Below are positions 26,401 through 34,354 of a stretch of 64,000 nucleotides of DNA, piece after piece. Under the pieces are notes generated by a model that did no database searches, was not told where the DNA came from, and worked only from the letters and a program-made list of their open reading frames with translations. The first letter of the stretch is position 1. Every line of letters starts with the position of its first letter. The DNA comes from GCA-002708315 sp964460905 (GTDB taxonomy: Bacteria; Bacteroidota; Bacteroidia; Bacteroidales; F082): assembly GCA_964460905.1 (NCBI GenBank), contig CAYWRM010000015.1, forward strand, positions 31,948 through 95,947. The letters are read 5' to 3'. The translations under genes were made by a program, and so were the position numbers.

Positions 26401-27701
26401 TCTCCGGCAACAAAATAATTCGACTGACCAATATGAAAAGGGTCACCAGACAAGTAATTTGTTATTGTGTTTATTTGTCTTAGCTGATTTGTATCTAAAC
26501 TATTCATTAGGCTATTAGAATAGTTTGACGGTTTTAACCCACCAGGCAAAGCATAAACGTAAGGGCTATAAATATCTTTCTGATTTCCTTCACCAAGATC
26601 TGTAAATGCAACAATATTTCTATTTTCCTCAGTAGCGGCACCAATATTTGTAACCCACAATTCAACCTTTGTAACGTTAACATCGGAAGCTATTATAGGT
26701 AAAGTTTCAAGTGCAGCGGGATAATGGTCGCGGAATGATTGTGCAAAGAAAAAGTGTTTATTTTGCTCATAATCAAGTGCAGTTAACTGAAACCTGCTGG
26801 TTTGAGATCCGCCCTCAACGGTTATGTTTTTTGTTTCACTTTGTTGCTGTGAAAAAACTGCTGTAACATGAGTTTTTCCAAATTGAAGTTCAGTTTTTAC
26901 ACCAAATAAGCTCTGGCTCCCGCTAATTAACGTAGATCTAAGAGGAAGACTCACATTACCAGCTTCTATAAGCTTAATTATCTCATCTTCTTTACCTTCA
27001 TATTTAAGTTTGAGAGTATTTTCAAAATCAAATGATGATTCGGTATTATAATTTGCTTTGAACTCAATTTTATCACCAATCTTTGCAACAACATTCATTT
27101 GAATCTTCATGTCGAAGTCGAAATTGGTAGTTTTTCTTTGTCTTACATCAAGCGCAGGATCATCTCTTTTTGTTGATAATATTCCAAAGCTTACTTCGGC
27201 TGACCCCTGTGGCCTAATATCAATGGTATTACTGCCGAATATTCTATCAAAAGCTTCACCTCCAATGTAAATCTTGGGGATTAATCTTTCACCTTCTGCT
27301 GTTCCGGCTGTTTGAGTTCTTTCATTCCAGTAATCAGCAACATCACGTTCAAGTTCATATTTCTGAAATTCATCAAAGTCCATCTCTGTGGGTGTACGAT
27401 ATGTAAAGTCTCCAATCTTGTTGACAAATTCATAAGTATTTGTTTCAGGATTGTAAACTATTTCGCGATTAATATTTGAAGGCGGACTTAAAAATAATGG
27501 GCTTGAATTTTGCTGATCAATGTAAGGGTTCCCTGAGAAATCACTAAAAGGAAAAACCAGATCGACTTTTGAAGAGTCGGGTGATGAATTTGATTCATTA
27601 GTATTTTGAGATAATGCAACAACAGAATTTAGTAGCAATATTGCTAGTAAACCCGGAATAAGAAATTTAATAGTTGCAATGTATATATTATCCCTGTTCA
27701 A
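20406..27701 (-). CDS. sprA: Cell-surface protein SprA (type 9 secretion outer-membrane translocon)
   Basis: A 2431-residue protein, the largest gene here. SprA (Sov in Porphyromonas) is the giant 36-strand outer-membrane barrel through which type 9 cargo leaves the cell. The N-terminus has a signal peptide (FLIPGLLAILLLNSVVALS). The family marks are FSDFSGNPYIDQQNSSPLFL early on, repeated outer-membrane-like strand segments, WMMDPF in the middle and a C-terminus ending FSLRFNLAQ with an aromatic near the end, as in barrels. The length fits family members (about 2400). It follows ruvA by 37 bases and precedes gcvH, the usual order in the phylum. The C10 protease at 61.8 kb carries a type 9 sorting domain and would be a client. 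Confidence 0.96.
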   Translation of the reverse strand: MNRDNIYIATIKFLIPGLLAILLLNSVVALSQNTNESNSSPDSSKVDLVFPFSDFSGNPYIDQQNSSPLFLSPPSNINREIVYNPETNTYEFVNKIGDFTYRTPTEMDFDEFQKYELERDVADYWNERTQTAGTAEGERLIPKIYIGGEAFDRIFGSNTIDIRPQGSAEVSFGILSTKRDDPALDVRQRKTTNFDFDMKIQMNVVAKIGDKIEFKANYNTESSFDFENTLKLKYEGKEDEIIKLIEAGNVSLPLRSTLISGSQSLFGVKTELQFGKTHVTAVFSQQQSETKNITVEGGSQTSRFQLTALDYEQNKHFFFAQSFRDHYPAALETLPIIASDVNVTKVELWVTNIGAATEENRNIVAFTDLGEGNQKDIYSPYVYALPGGLKPSNYSNSLMNSLDTNQLRQINTITNYLSGDPFHIGQSNYFVAGEDYVKLENARKLRESEYSVNRKLGFISLNTTLSSDQVLAIAYQYTVIGSDSVYQVGEFSDQGVVAPDNLVVKLLKSNTLNTHMPMWNLMMKNIYSIGAYQVQQQNFMFNILYSGNKQGVPTGFFTEGPDNVTGVPLIHLFGLDNLDNQLNPIPGGDGMFDFIDGATINGGTIQASNGRIFFTSLEPFGSYIRDSIFPDNPEYANSYAYDSLYTMTKSGAEQFPDKNRFLLEGMYSSSGGSDISLNALNVPQGSVKVTAGGVPLTENIDYTVDYTLGRVKIINDGIMNSGVPINVSLESNSMFAVQQKRMMGVHVDHEINKDFHIGGTLLNLHERPLTQKINYGDDPISNTMWGIDMSYRTESRWLTKMIDKLPGISTKTVSNINVDGEFAQFIPGHSKAIGKTGTSYIDDFEGASSSIDLKNIHMWFMASTPQGQPGLFPEAQVIDTSLTNRYAYGKNRAKLAWYIIDPLFYDVRGGFRPSNVDKNEISKNSVRQILQKEVFPNKDFNLNNIPTNIAVLNLAFYPDEKGSYNYDVEPNSYSDGISVDGSLNNPETRWGGMMREIETSDFEASNIEYIEFWMMDPFTEDQNNNGNLYINLGEISEDILKDGRKSYENGLPTSSLVENVDTTIWGRIPSLQALVESFSSAGGSRDFQDVGYEGLTTDDERTWYDYTYLDVIRSKYGAGSDAYIEADSDPSADNYHYFRGSDYDSEAKYSSVAERYKKFNNSEGNSPTDAQNAEAYPTAATNLPNVEDINRDNTLSESERYFQYKVELDPTKMEVGQNFITDVFEATNIKLANGDVTSVHWYQFKIPVRNPDKVIGNISDFRSIRFMRLFMKDFERSIVARFATFELVRGEWRRYDHPLLEAGDYPTGDYGNETNFTVATVNIEENGKREPIPYVIPPGIERESNFGTTTYVLQNEQSIELNVSNLFDGDARGVFKTTDFDFRQYKKLKMFVHAEKLIEEEELEYGDMTAFIRIGADFTHNYYEYEVPLEFTKWGTIATAADSIWPEVNNFDIDLQELVHIKQNRNIALRDPNTNLRLDKPYVEYIGSNKVTILGSPNISDVKGILIGVRNPKQRSTLDDDGSQRSAIIWVDELRLTDFNDKPGWAATGRLETNLADLGRVTISGSHSSAGFASLEKKISQIPLEYVTNFMVATDIELGKFFGEKAGVRIPVHYDYALTRITPEYNPLDPDVLLEEDLDTYVEKHKRDSVRDLVIDNTVRQNINFMNVRKDRVGGNKKQRIYNVENFDVSFAYSQNDHHDIDFEYDNQDQYRGGLGYNFNPKPKNYKPLDKSKIFSSKHLKLFKDFNFYLLPKTLSFRTDMDRSIRKMLYRDKSLGDIIIKPTIDRQWTWNRTYDFKYDFSQSLSFEFNAGANAYIKEPVIYPDKETQEWEEYKQEVWRDIYAGGTMQLYNQSFKATYNVPFKKLPIVDWVTVSMSYQALYRWTASPNSIQERMGNSIENSNQKQLNGKLDLNKLYGKVPYFKKLNSASKRSSRQPSRARGTTPKPPEDINDTIEKPKIEYGRIIGEGFLKTLMSIKKASLTYSSGYGMLLPGFSPEPDLLGVNLSTSAPGLGFVFGDQHDIRQDAANNGWITRDTILNNPYMRKSTESLSYKINIDILGAIRIDIDGDRIYASSYQSYFRNTNTNLDEDPIFKEFTPMDGGNFSISYSLIKTSFTKTDTSEISETFVNFLDSRKEIAYRLANENESWDHGEVYDSLAGDMFPKGYTSSSQTVLYYSFLSAYSGQNASSVNISSPFPKFPIPNWRLTFNGLTKIKSVGKLFRTVNITHGYRSMLSIASWTTNVNFDSENANQTFPNSNNYITQYDVGIVSVMEQYSPLIGVDVTMHNSLTAKVEYKKSRKLDLSFVNNQLTEVVGAEVVVGLGYRIKNLKFSIGSMNGGGKAKNYKSDLNLKVDFGIRDNKTTLRRIDEVNNQISAGNKQYTLNFAGDYMLSQSIQLKLYYNWTSSNPYVSSQMPNATTSGGFSLRFNLAQ

Positions 27702-27738
27702 AGTCTCTATTTTTTCACTTTTACAAATACTAATTACT

Positions 27739-28320
27739 TTAGAGCATTTTTAGTGCTTCTCTGATAAGTCCTTCAACATCAGTAATTTTATCTTCTTTAA
27801 GCACTTTGTCAACCACTTTTTCGGCACTAAGTTTATTAAAGCCTAATATTAGTAATCCTGATAACGCTTCATCCCTGATTGTATTGTGGGTTACGTCTAT
27901 TTTTTCCAGCTCGATTCCTGATTTAATTAATTTATCTTTTAAATCGATAATAATACGCTGGGCTGTTTTTCCTCCAATTCCCTTAACTCCCTGTAATACA
28001 TTTATTTTTGATTGAACAATGGCATCATACGCTTCCTCTGTTGTGAGCGATGAGAGAATTAGCCTTGCAGTATTAGCGCCAACACCTGAAACAGTAATTA
28101 GATATGTAAATAATAATCGTTCGTTTTTATCGGCAAAACCAAATAATATTTGAGCGTCTTCGCGAACAACAAAATGAGTGAAAATTTTTAGAACTTCCTT
28201 TTCCTTAATCTTTGAATATGTTGTTAATGAAATGTTTACCATATAACCAACTCCCCCTACATCAATAATAATATGGGTTGGGTTTTTTTCAACAAGTTTA
28301 CCCTTAAGATAATCGTACAT
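27739..28320 (-). CDS. ruvA: Holliday junction branch migration protein RuvA
   Basis: A 193-residue protein that binds Holliday junctions as a tetramer and loads the RuvB motor. The OB-fold N-terminus MYDYLKGKLVEKNPTHIIID, two helix-hairpin-helix motifs (ITVSGVGANTARLIL and GVKGIGGKTAQRIIIDL) and the small C-terminal RuvB-binding domain (EALSGLLILGFNKLSAEK) are all visible. Length is typical. It likely shares a transcript with sprA. Confidence 0.96.
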   Translation of the reverse strand: MYDYLKGKLVEKNPTHIIIDVGGVGYMVNISLTTYSKIKEKEVLKIFTHFVVREDAQILFGFADKNERLLFTYLITVSGVGANTARLILSSLTTEEAYDAIVQSKINVLQGVKGIGGKTAQRIIIDLKDKLIKSGIELEKIDVTHNTIRDEALSGLLILGFNKLSAEKVVDKVLKEDKITDVEGLIREALKML

Positions 28321-28363
28321 ATTGCCTTTTTATTATGTCTGTTAGTTAGCGAATCTAAAGAGG

Positions 28364-28371
28364 CAAAAATA
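28364..28371 (-). promoter_or_regulatory. TAnnTTTG -7 box of ruvA-sprA
   Basis: The minus strand reads TATTTTTG, 43 bases before the ruvA start. No other full match is seen in the gap to dxs. Confidence 0.5.
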
Positions 28372-28507
28372 CAATTTATCCTGTTTCTACGAAAAAATAT
28401 AATATAGTGTACTGATTTTTTTCCTTACAACTCTATTGCCCGCTTTTTTTGAGATATTTTAATTTTCCAGAGTAACGGTTCAGCACTTTTTGATAATATA
28501 ATTTTGT

Positions 28508-30385
28508 CTATACAATTATTTCTATAACTGCTTTAACAATTCCATCGGCATCATAACCACAAACTTTGTGTAATGTACTAACATCACCGTGAGCGATAAA
28601 TCTATCAGGTATGCCCAAGGAAATAAGTTTATTTTGGTAACGATGTTTGTTTTTAAATTCGGTTACACTAGTCCCCAAGCCTCCTTTAATACTTCCATCT
28701 TCAACAGTTATTACATGGGCGTAATTACTAAAAACATTATGCAATAGGTCTTCATCTATGGGAGAGAGAAAACGCATATCAAAATGACCTGGGTTAATAT
28801 TATGAGATTTAAGTCGTTCAATAGCTTTCTCAGCAAAGTTACCTGCATGCCCTATGCTTAGTATGGCAATATTATTACCTTCATGTAAGCAACGTCCTTT
28901 TCCTATTTCAATTTTCTCAAATGGCTTTTTCCAATTCTCAATAACTCCTCTGCTCCGAGGATATCGTATGGAAAAAGGACCTCCATAATACATGGATGCA
29001 GTAAACATCAGGTTTCGCAATTCAATTTCATTTAGTGGTGCACTAATAACAATTCCGGGAATATTATTCATGAATGCCATATCGTAAGCACCATGATGAG
29101 TGGCGCCATCTTCCCCTACTAAACCGGCTCTGTCAACACAAAATACAACTGGCAGTTTTTGTAATGCAACATCATGAATTACCTGATCGTAAGCGCGCTG
29201 CAGAAATGTAGAGTAAATTGTGCACATTGGTTTAAACCCTTCGGTAGCCAGTCCGGCAGCAAATGTTACAGCATGTTGCTCAGCAATACCAACATCAAAA
29301 ACTCTTTCAGGAAATTTATCCATCATAAATGTTAAAGCTGATCCTGTTGGCATTGCTGGAGTTATGGCAACAATTTTTTTATCAGCTTCTGCAAGCTCAA
29401 GCAATGTTTTGCCATAAACTTCCTGGTAAGTAGCAGGCAGTTTGTCAGTTTTGTTTTTTAATAACTCACCTGTAGTACGATTAAATTTACCAGGTGCATG
29501 ATAGATGGTCTGCAATTCTTCAGCCTTCTTAAAGCCTTTGCCTTTTGTTGTAATTACGTGAAGCAATTTAGGACCACTAATATTTTGTATTTCGGAAAGT
29601 ATCTTAACAAGGCTATGAATATCATGTCCATCAACAGGGCCAAAATACTTAAAATTCATTGCTTCAAAAAGATTGCTTTTTCGTTGAAATTTACCTTGAA
29701 AGTCAGATTTGGAATCTATAGATTTGTTTGAATAGCTGTCAGCAATCCCAAGTGCTTTCCATGTTTTTCGTCCGGCATTTGAAGAGGTTGAAATTTTCGA
29801 AAAATATTGCTTAAGTGAACCTACATTTTTATCTATAGAAATACCATTATCATTTAGGATTACAAGAATATCAGCATTAGTTACACCTGCATTATTCATT
29901 CCCTCGATTGCCATTCCACCGGTAAGTGCACCATCACCAATTACAGCAATATGCTTTCTGTTAGATTCACCTTTTAGTTTCGAAGCTTCGGCCATACCAA
30001 GTGCTGCAGAAACAGATGTTGAAGCGTGTCCTGTTCCAAAAGCATCGTATTTACTTTCTTTTCGGATGGGAAAACCACCAATCCCTTCGTATTGCCTGTT
30101 GGTATGAAATACATCTCTTCTGCCTGTTAGTATTTTATGTCCATATGCCTGATGGCCAACATCCCATATTAGGCGATCGTAGGGCGTGTTAAATACAAAG
30201 TGGAGTGCAACTGTTAATTCAACAACACCAAGACTTGACCCCAGATGCCCGGGGTGAACACTCACAACATCGAGAATAAAATTTCTTAATTCATCAGATA
30301 GTTGAATTAGCTCAGATTCATTTAACGTTTTCAGGTCGTCAGGAGAATTTATGTGTGATAATATGGTTCCCTTTTTTGGTGTCAT
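28508..30385 (-). CDS. dxs: 1-deoxy-D-xylulose-5-phosphate synthase
   Basis: A 625-residue thiamine-diphosphate enzyme joining pyruvate and glyceraldehyde 3-phosphate, the first step of the MEP isoprenoid pathway. The TPP motif GDGALTGGMAIEGMNNAG with its later NDN lies in the first domain. WDVGHQAYGHKILTGR, the second-domain DVGIAEQHAVTFAAGLA with the catalytic glutamate, and DRAGLVGEDGATHHG are all present. Length is normal. It is preceded by a palindromic repeat element at 30433-30512 and separated from ruvA by 187 bases. Confidence 0.96.
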   Translation of the reverse strand: MTPKKGTILSHINSPDDLKTLNESELIQLSDELRNFILDVVSVHPGHLGSSLGVVELTVALHFVFNTPYDRLIWDVGHQAYGHKILTGRRDVFHTNRQYEGIGGFPIRKESKYDAFGTGHASTSVSAALGMAEASKLKGESNRKHIAVIGDGALTGGMAIEGMNNAGVTNADILVILNDNGISIDKNVGSLKQYFSKISTSSNAGRKTWKALGIADSYSNKSIDSKSDFQGKFQRKSNLFEAMNFKYFGPVDGHDIHSLVKILSEIQNISGPKLLHVITTKGKGFKKAEELQTIYHAPGKFNRTTGELLKNKTDKLPATYQEVYGKTLLELAEADKKIVAITPAMPTGSALTFMMDKFPERVFDVGIAEQHAVTFAAGLATEGFKPMCTIYSTFLQRAYDQVIHDVALQKLPVVFCVDRAGLVGEDGATHHGAYDMAFMNNIPGIVISAPLNEIELRNLMFTASMYYGGPFSIRYPRSRGVIENWKKPFEKIEIGKGRCLHEGNNIAILSIGHAGNFAEKAIERLKSHNINPGHFDMRFLSPIDEDLLHNVFSNYAHVITVEDGSIKGGLGTSVTEFKNKHRYQNKLISLGIPDRFIAHGDVSTLHKVCGYDADGIVKAVIEIIV

Positions 30386-30432
30386 GTATTGCTATTGCAC
30401 AAATTTGAATCTATTGTAACATATAAAAATGA

Positions 30433-30512
30433 TTGTTATTCTGAATATCGTGAAGAATCTAATTTGTGACATTAAATATTGTTAAGGTTCTTTACTGTAC
30501 TCAGAATGACAA
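30433..30512. repeat. 80-base palindromic MITE-like element
   Basis: Imperfect terminal inverted repeats of about 28 bases: the left arm begins TTGTTATTCTGA and includes GTGAAGAATCT, and the right arm, read in reverse complement, begins TTGTCATTCTGA and includes GTAAAGAACCT. This resembles the CATTCTGA...GAAGAATCT type of dispersed palindrome I have seen in Bacteroidota genomes. It lies in the gap between dxs and the steroid-reductase-like gene. Confidence 0.7.
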
Positions 30513-30562
30513 ATGAAAGTTCAAGCTGCAAATTTATAAGATAAAACTACATGAAATTCCAA

Positions 30563-31324
30563 CTACAATACTTTTGGAATAATAGCTTTTCTATCTTTTG
30601 GATAATCGCTAAATCTACGATTATACCATCTGTGGTGATCTAAGGCTCGTGGTAATAAGTTTGCCATAGTCCATATAGCAAAAGAAAAGCCGGGCAAGCA
30701 CCAACCCATTATAGCCCATCCAATCCATTCAATTATTTCGCCAAATAAATTTGGTGATGAAATATATTTGAACAATCCACCATATGGAATATAATATCCA
30801 ATTTTACCGCCACTTCTCAAATTAACCAATTTATTATCAGATGATATATTAATATACATACCGCTAAAGAAAAGTATTACACCAATAATAAATCTTGGGT
30901 CGTACAACCATGATAATTGATAGACAGGAGATAAGGAACCGAACCAATATCCATTAAAAAAACCATTTGTGAAATTGAAAAATACTGCAAGAATGACAAT
31001 TGACCAAGGCATCTGTTTTCCAGCAGTTTTCATCCTGAATGGAAAAATAAAAATTCGATTCGCATAATGAAGCATAAAAAGTCCATAAAAAATAAAAACA
31101 GGAATTGATTTTTCTGCTGTTCCGGTAAAAAAGAACCAGGAAAATACGATAACCACAGGAGCTTCCATAAGTAACCAACCTAGTCTATTATTTAACAAAG
31201 GGCCCCATGTATTTGTAGTGTGTCTTCCGTAAGGTACTGTAATTCGTATTAATACCGGAAAAATAATTATTGCCAATGCAATCCATATATAAAGTAAAAT
31301 GGTAAAAAGGTGTTCAGGAATCAT
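30563..31324 (-). CDS. 3-oxo-5-alpha-steroid 4-dehydrogenase-like membrane reductase
   Basis: A 253-residue protein with about six membrane spans, of the length and form of animal SRD5A1. The C-terminal steroid-dehydrogenase domain is very well kept: INISSDNKLVNLR, GYYIPYGGLFKYISSPNLFG, EIIEWIGWAI, NLLPRALDHHRWY and the terminal DYPKDRKAIIPKVL. Such enzymes reduce the C4-C5 double bond of 3-oxo-4-ene steroids with NADPH; bacterial relatives include bile-acid 5-alpha-reductases of gut Bacteroidota. It starts two bases after the end of the SDR gene (31327), whose family includes 3-beta-hydroxysteroid dehydrogenases. The true substrate (sterol, bile acid, polyprenol or enoyl lipid) is not decidable from sequence. 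Confidence 0.88.
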   Translation of the reverse strand: MIPEHLFTILLYIWIALAIIIFPVLIRITVPYGRHTTNTWGPLLNNRLGWLLMEAPVVIVFSWFFFTGTAEKSIPVFIFYGLFMLHYANRIFIFPFRMKTAGKQMPWSIVILAVFFNFTNGFFNGYWFGSLSPVYQLSWLYDPRFIIGVILFFSGMYINISSDNKLVNLRSGGKIGYYIPYGGLFKYISSPNLFGEIIEWIGWAIMGWCLPGFSFAIWTMANLLPRALDHHRWYNRRFSDYPKDRKAIIPKVL

Positions 31325-31326
31325 GG

Positions 31327-32304
31327 CTAAAAATAATTGTTTTCTTTAAACCACACATACGTATCTTGAAGTGTTTCTTCAATCGGACGAGGTTTAAAGC
31401 CTAACTCGCGTTCTGCTTTTTTGGAAGAAATCATTCTATTTCCTGTCTGCAGTATGTATAACGATTCGCTTGTGTAAATAGGTTTTTTATGTGCAATTTT
31501 GGCATAAATGCCCATAAATGGGATCCCCATTTTACCAAGCCATAGCGGTATTACCGGTAGTTTAAAGTTTTTGTCGCTAACACCCATAAACATATCAGCA
31601 AAAGCTTTAATGCTATACCAGTCTCCCGATAGGATATAGCGCTCTCTATCTCTACCATTTTTAATTGAAGAAATTGAAGCTTCAACAATATCACGTACAT
31701 CAACCCAATCGTATCCACCGGGTATTAACGCTGGGATGTTTTTGTTGTATAGCATACTAATAAATTCTCCCATAAGTGATGGTTTTGTGTCCATAGGCCC
31801 TATTATAGATGTTGGATTTAAAACAACTACCGACATATCACTATTTTTCTGGTTAAGAACCCAATCTTCGGCAATAGCCTTGGTCTTCTCGTAAGCAACT
31901 TTTGAATTAATGGCAAGCCCTCTGGTTTCATCCATAGGCAAATTAAAGGGTTCATGAGTCAAAGCATGGATTGAACTGAAGTGAATAAACTTTTTAACAC
32001 CTGCGTTTTGTGCAGCTTTAAACACATTTTTTGTTCCTTCAACATTTGTTAAAAATATTTGCTTATAAGTTTCTGAGCCAATTGAAATTAGAGAAGCAAG
32101 GTGAAACACTACTTCAACATCATTACATAAATTATTCAGAACATTAGTGTTTTGAAGGCTTCCGTTAAATTTTTTTATGTTAGGTCTTTCTTCTATGCAA
32201 TCGCTATTATAAATCAATGCATTTATGCTATGACCAAGGTCTGAAAGGCTTTTCACCAGATTAACTCCAACATGTCCGGCAGCACCGGTTATGGCAATTT
32301 TCAT
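31327..32304 (-). CDS. NAD(P)-dependent extended SDR, 3-beta-HSD/dihydroflavonol-reductase-like
   Basis: A 325-residue extended short-chain dehydrogenase. The nucleotide site ITGAAGHVG is at residues 4-12, VVFHLASLIS near 65, and the catalytic pair in SKVAYEKTKAIAE has the Y-x3-K spacing. The tail (SSKKAERELGFKPRPIEETL) is that of the epimerase/3-beta-HSD group. Probably oxidises or reduces a hydroxyl on a lipid-like substrate. It abuts the 5-alpha-reductase-like gene and follows a small unknown gene by 20 bases. Confidence 0.85.
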   Translation of the reverse strand: MKIAITGAAGHVGVNLVKSLSDLGHSINALIYNSDCIEERPNIKKFNGSLQNTNVLNNLCNDVEVVFHLASLISIGSETYKQIFLTNVEGTKNVFKAAQNAGVKKFIHFSSIHALTHEPFNLPMDETRGLAINSKVAYEKTKAIAEDWVLNQKNSDMSVVVLNPTSIIGPMDTKPSLMGEFISMLYNKNIPALIPGGYDWVDVRDIVEASISSIKNGRDRERYILSGDWYSIKAFADMFMGVSDKNFKLPVIPLWLGKMGIPFMGIYAKIAHKKPIYTSESLYILQTGNRMISSKKAERELGFKPRPIEETLQDTYVWFKENNYF

Positions 32305-32324
32305 ATATGTATTTTATTGAGGTT

Positions 32325-32801
32325 TTAAATCTTTAATTGTTGTAATTCAACTCCATAATCATATTTTAAATCATCATGTAAATATGACATTGCTTTGCTT
32401 ATTACTCCTATTTGGCGGTTAAAAATATTAGTAAGAACTAAATTATTTTCAATAGGAGGGACCACTTTTTTTAATTCGGAGCAAAAATAAATTAGCAATT
32501 CTACTTCAGTTTCCTTCTTTTTTGAATACCGAATATGAGTTTTAGTATTTCGCAATATTTTGCGAACACTTTTTTTGATATAGAAATATGAGGTTGTATT
32601 TATTTGATCAAATTGATGTTTAATTTCATTTTTAACATTTTTGATATAGGATGCTTCGTCCGATACTTCGAATAATAAATATGTTAGCAATTCTTTATTC
32701 TCTTTTTTAAATTTTGATAACCGTAGGCATAGTTCTAATAATTCAGACACAGACTGGTTACCTAATTCTTGTTTGAGCTCTTTGATAGTGGCAACTTTCA
32801 T
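32325..32801 (-). CDS. Conserved-looking small protein of unknown function
   Basis: A 158-residue soluble protein, not recognised. It is rich in lysine, glutamate and leucine and looks wholly helical; no cysteine cluster, signal peptide or membrane span. The N-terminus MKVATIKELKQELGNQSVSE resembles an amphipathic helix pair. It lies 26 bases after the sensor kinase and 20 bases before the SDR, so all are probably one transcript. It may serve as an adaptor for the kinase, but nothing in the sequence shows that. Confidence 0.6.
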   Translation of the reverse strand: MKVATIKELKQELGNQSVSELLELCLRLSKFKKENKELLTYLLFEVSDEASYIKNVKNEIKHQFDQINTTSYFYIKKSVRKILRNTKTHIRYSKKKETEVELLIYFCSELKKVVPPIENNLVLTNIFNRQIGVISKAMSYLHDDLKYDYGVELQQLKI

Positions 32802-32827
32802 GGGTATGTTTTAATATAAAAAGGCCA

Positions 32828-34354
32828 CTAAACTTCACTAATCAAAATAACCTTTTTCATAATTATCCTAAAAGTAGTTCCCTTGCCAATTGTAGAGCTT
32901 TTTACAAAAAGTTTTCCCTTATGATAATCGTTTATTATTCTCCGCGATAGCGAAAGTCCTAATCCCCAACCACGTTTTTTACTTGTGTAACCGGGTGTAA
33001 ATATTGCTTTTTGATCAGATGAGGAAATTCCCTTTCCTGTGTCGCTAATATCGATAATAACATTCTTGTTTTCCTCATGTAAATCAATGGTAATAGTTCC
33101 TTTACCTCCCATTGCATCAATTGCATTCTTACAAATATTTTCAACAACCCAGCTAAATAGTGCAGGGTTAACGGGAATAAGAAGTTCATTATTTTTATCA
33201 AAATTGAGTATGTATTTAACTTTCTTTGATGTACGAGGTAATAAATAGTTTGTACTATCAGAAAGAATTTTAATAATATTATTTTGATCCAGTGTCGGTG
33301 TAGAACCTATTTTAGAAAATCTCTCGGTTATTATTTCAAGCCTTTGAACGTCTTTTTCAATTTCTTCTCTAGCTTGATTAATATTACTTCCATCCATTTT
33401 AAGCAGCTCAAGCCACGCCATAATTGACGATAAAGGGGTTCCAATTTGATGTGCTGTTTCGCGAGCCATACCAGCCCAAACACGATTCTGCTCTGACCGG
33501 CGGGCAAAGCTAAATAAAAGGTAAGCAATGGCAGCAAAAACTGCAATAATTAGTATTTGAGTTAATGGAAAATATTTTATAATTATCAATAGTTCCGAAT
33601 CCTGATAATAAATATAAGATGTTCCCTGATCTCCCAGGTTAACTTTTATTGGAAGGTTTTCATCTGCCATCTCTTCCAGCTTGTCTTCTACATAAGCAGG
33701 ATCCGACATTTTAATATCATTTAAATTGCCAAACATAGTAACTCTTGTTCGAGTGCTATCGGTTATTATTACCGGAACACTAGATGAGTTCAAAGCAACT
33801 TCTGACATAAAAGATGCAACATAATTACTGAGCACATCTCTTAATTCAACAAAAAATCTTGAATCTTTATAATAGAGATAGTTTTTTTGATTGGGTAAAT
33901 ATTGAACTATTATAGGGTCATACACACTAAATTCATCTTTAATCTCATCTGTTAAAAATGAAATAGTATCCTGCTGAGGATCAAGATTTTTTGATTGTAA
34001 AATTCTACCCTTATTATCAGCTAGTATAACAGGAACAGTATTATTATTTCTTATAACTTCAAGATAAAAGTTGTATTCTGATTGAGAATCATCGAGCAAT
34101 TGCTTATAAACATTAGCTAATAGCTCAACTCGTTTTCGCTCTTGCTCCTGTAGTTGACCAAAAAAGGACTCGGTATAACGTACTAATCTGGCTTTTCGCT
34201 GGACAGCATCTGCCCATAATCGTACATTTTTACGTTCTTCTGCTGCAAATTTTCTTACTATTAAATTTGTGTAAAATAATGACAAACCTATTATTACTAT
34301 TCCGAGAATTGAAAGTACTATCTTCCAACGCTTTTTCCTGGTATATATATCCAT
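32828..34354 (-). CDS. Membrane sensor histidine kinase
   Basis: A 508-residue kinase. The first membrane span is about residues 11-29; the extracytoplasmic region of some 240 residues has two similar parts, each with a (V)PVI(L/I)xD strand and a tyrosine-rich GxxxYIYYxD or NYLYYKDSR strand, suggesting a double-Cache-like fold. The second span is near residue 275. The dimerisation helix holds the phospho-acceptor in ARETAHQIGTPLSSI, and the ATPase domain has NICKNAIDAM, DTGKGISS and GWGLGLSLS. The HQIGTPLSS form of the H box is frequent in Bacteroidota. No response regulator is adjacent, so it is an orphan. Confidence 0.9.
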   Translation of the reverse strand: MDIYTRKKRWKIVLSILGIVIIGLSLFYTNLIVRKFAAEERKNVRLWADAVQRKARLVRYTESFFGQLQEQERKRVELLANVYKQLLDDSQSEYNFYLEVIRNNNTVPVILADNKGRILQSKNLDPQQDTISFLTDEIKDEFSVYDPIIVQYLPNQKNYLYYKDSRFFVELRDVLSNYVASFMSEVALNSSSVPVIITDSTRTRVTMFGNLNDIKMSDPAYVEDKLEEMADENLPIKVNLGDQGTSYIYYQDSELLIIIKYFPLTQILIIAVFAAIAYLLFSFARRSEQNRVWAGMARETAHQIGTPLSSIMAWLELLKMDGSNINQAREEIEKDVQRLEIITERFSKIGSTPTLDQNNIIKILSDSTNYLLPRTSKKVKYILNFDKNNELLIPVNPALFSWVVENICKNAIDAMGGKGTITIDLHEENKNVIIDISDTGKGISSSDQKAIFTPGYTSKKRGWGLGLSLSRRIINDYHKGKLFVKSSTIGKGTTFRIIMKKVILISEV

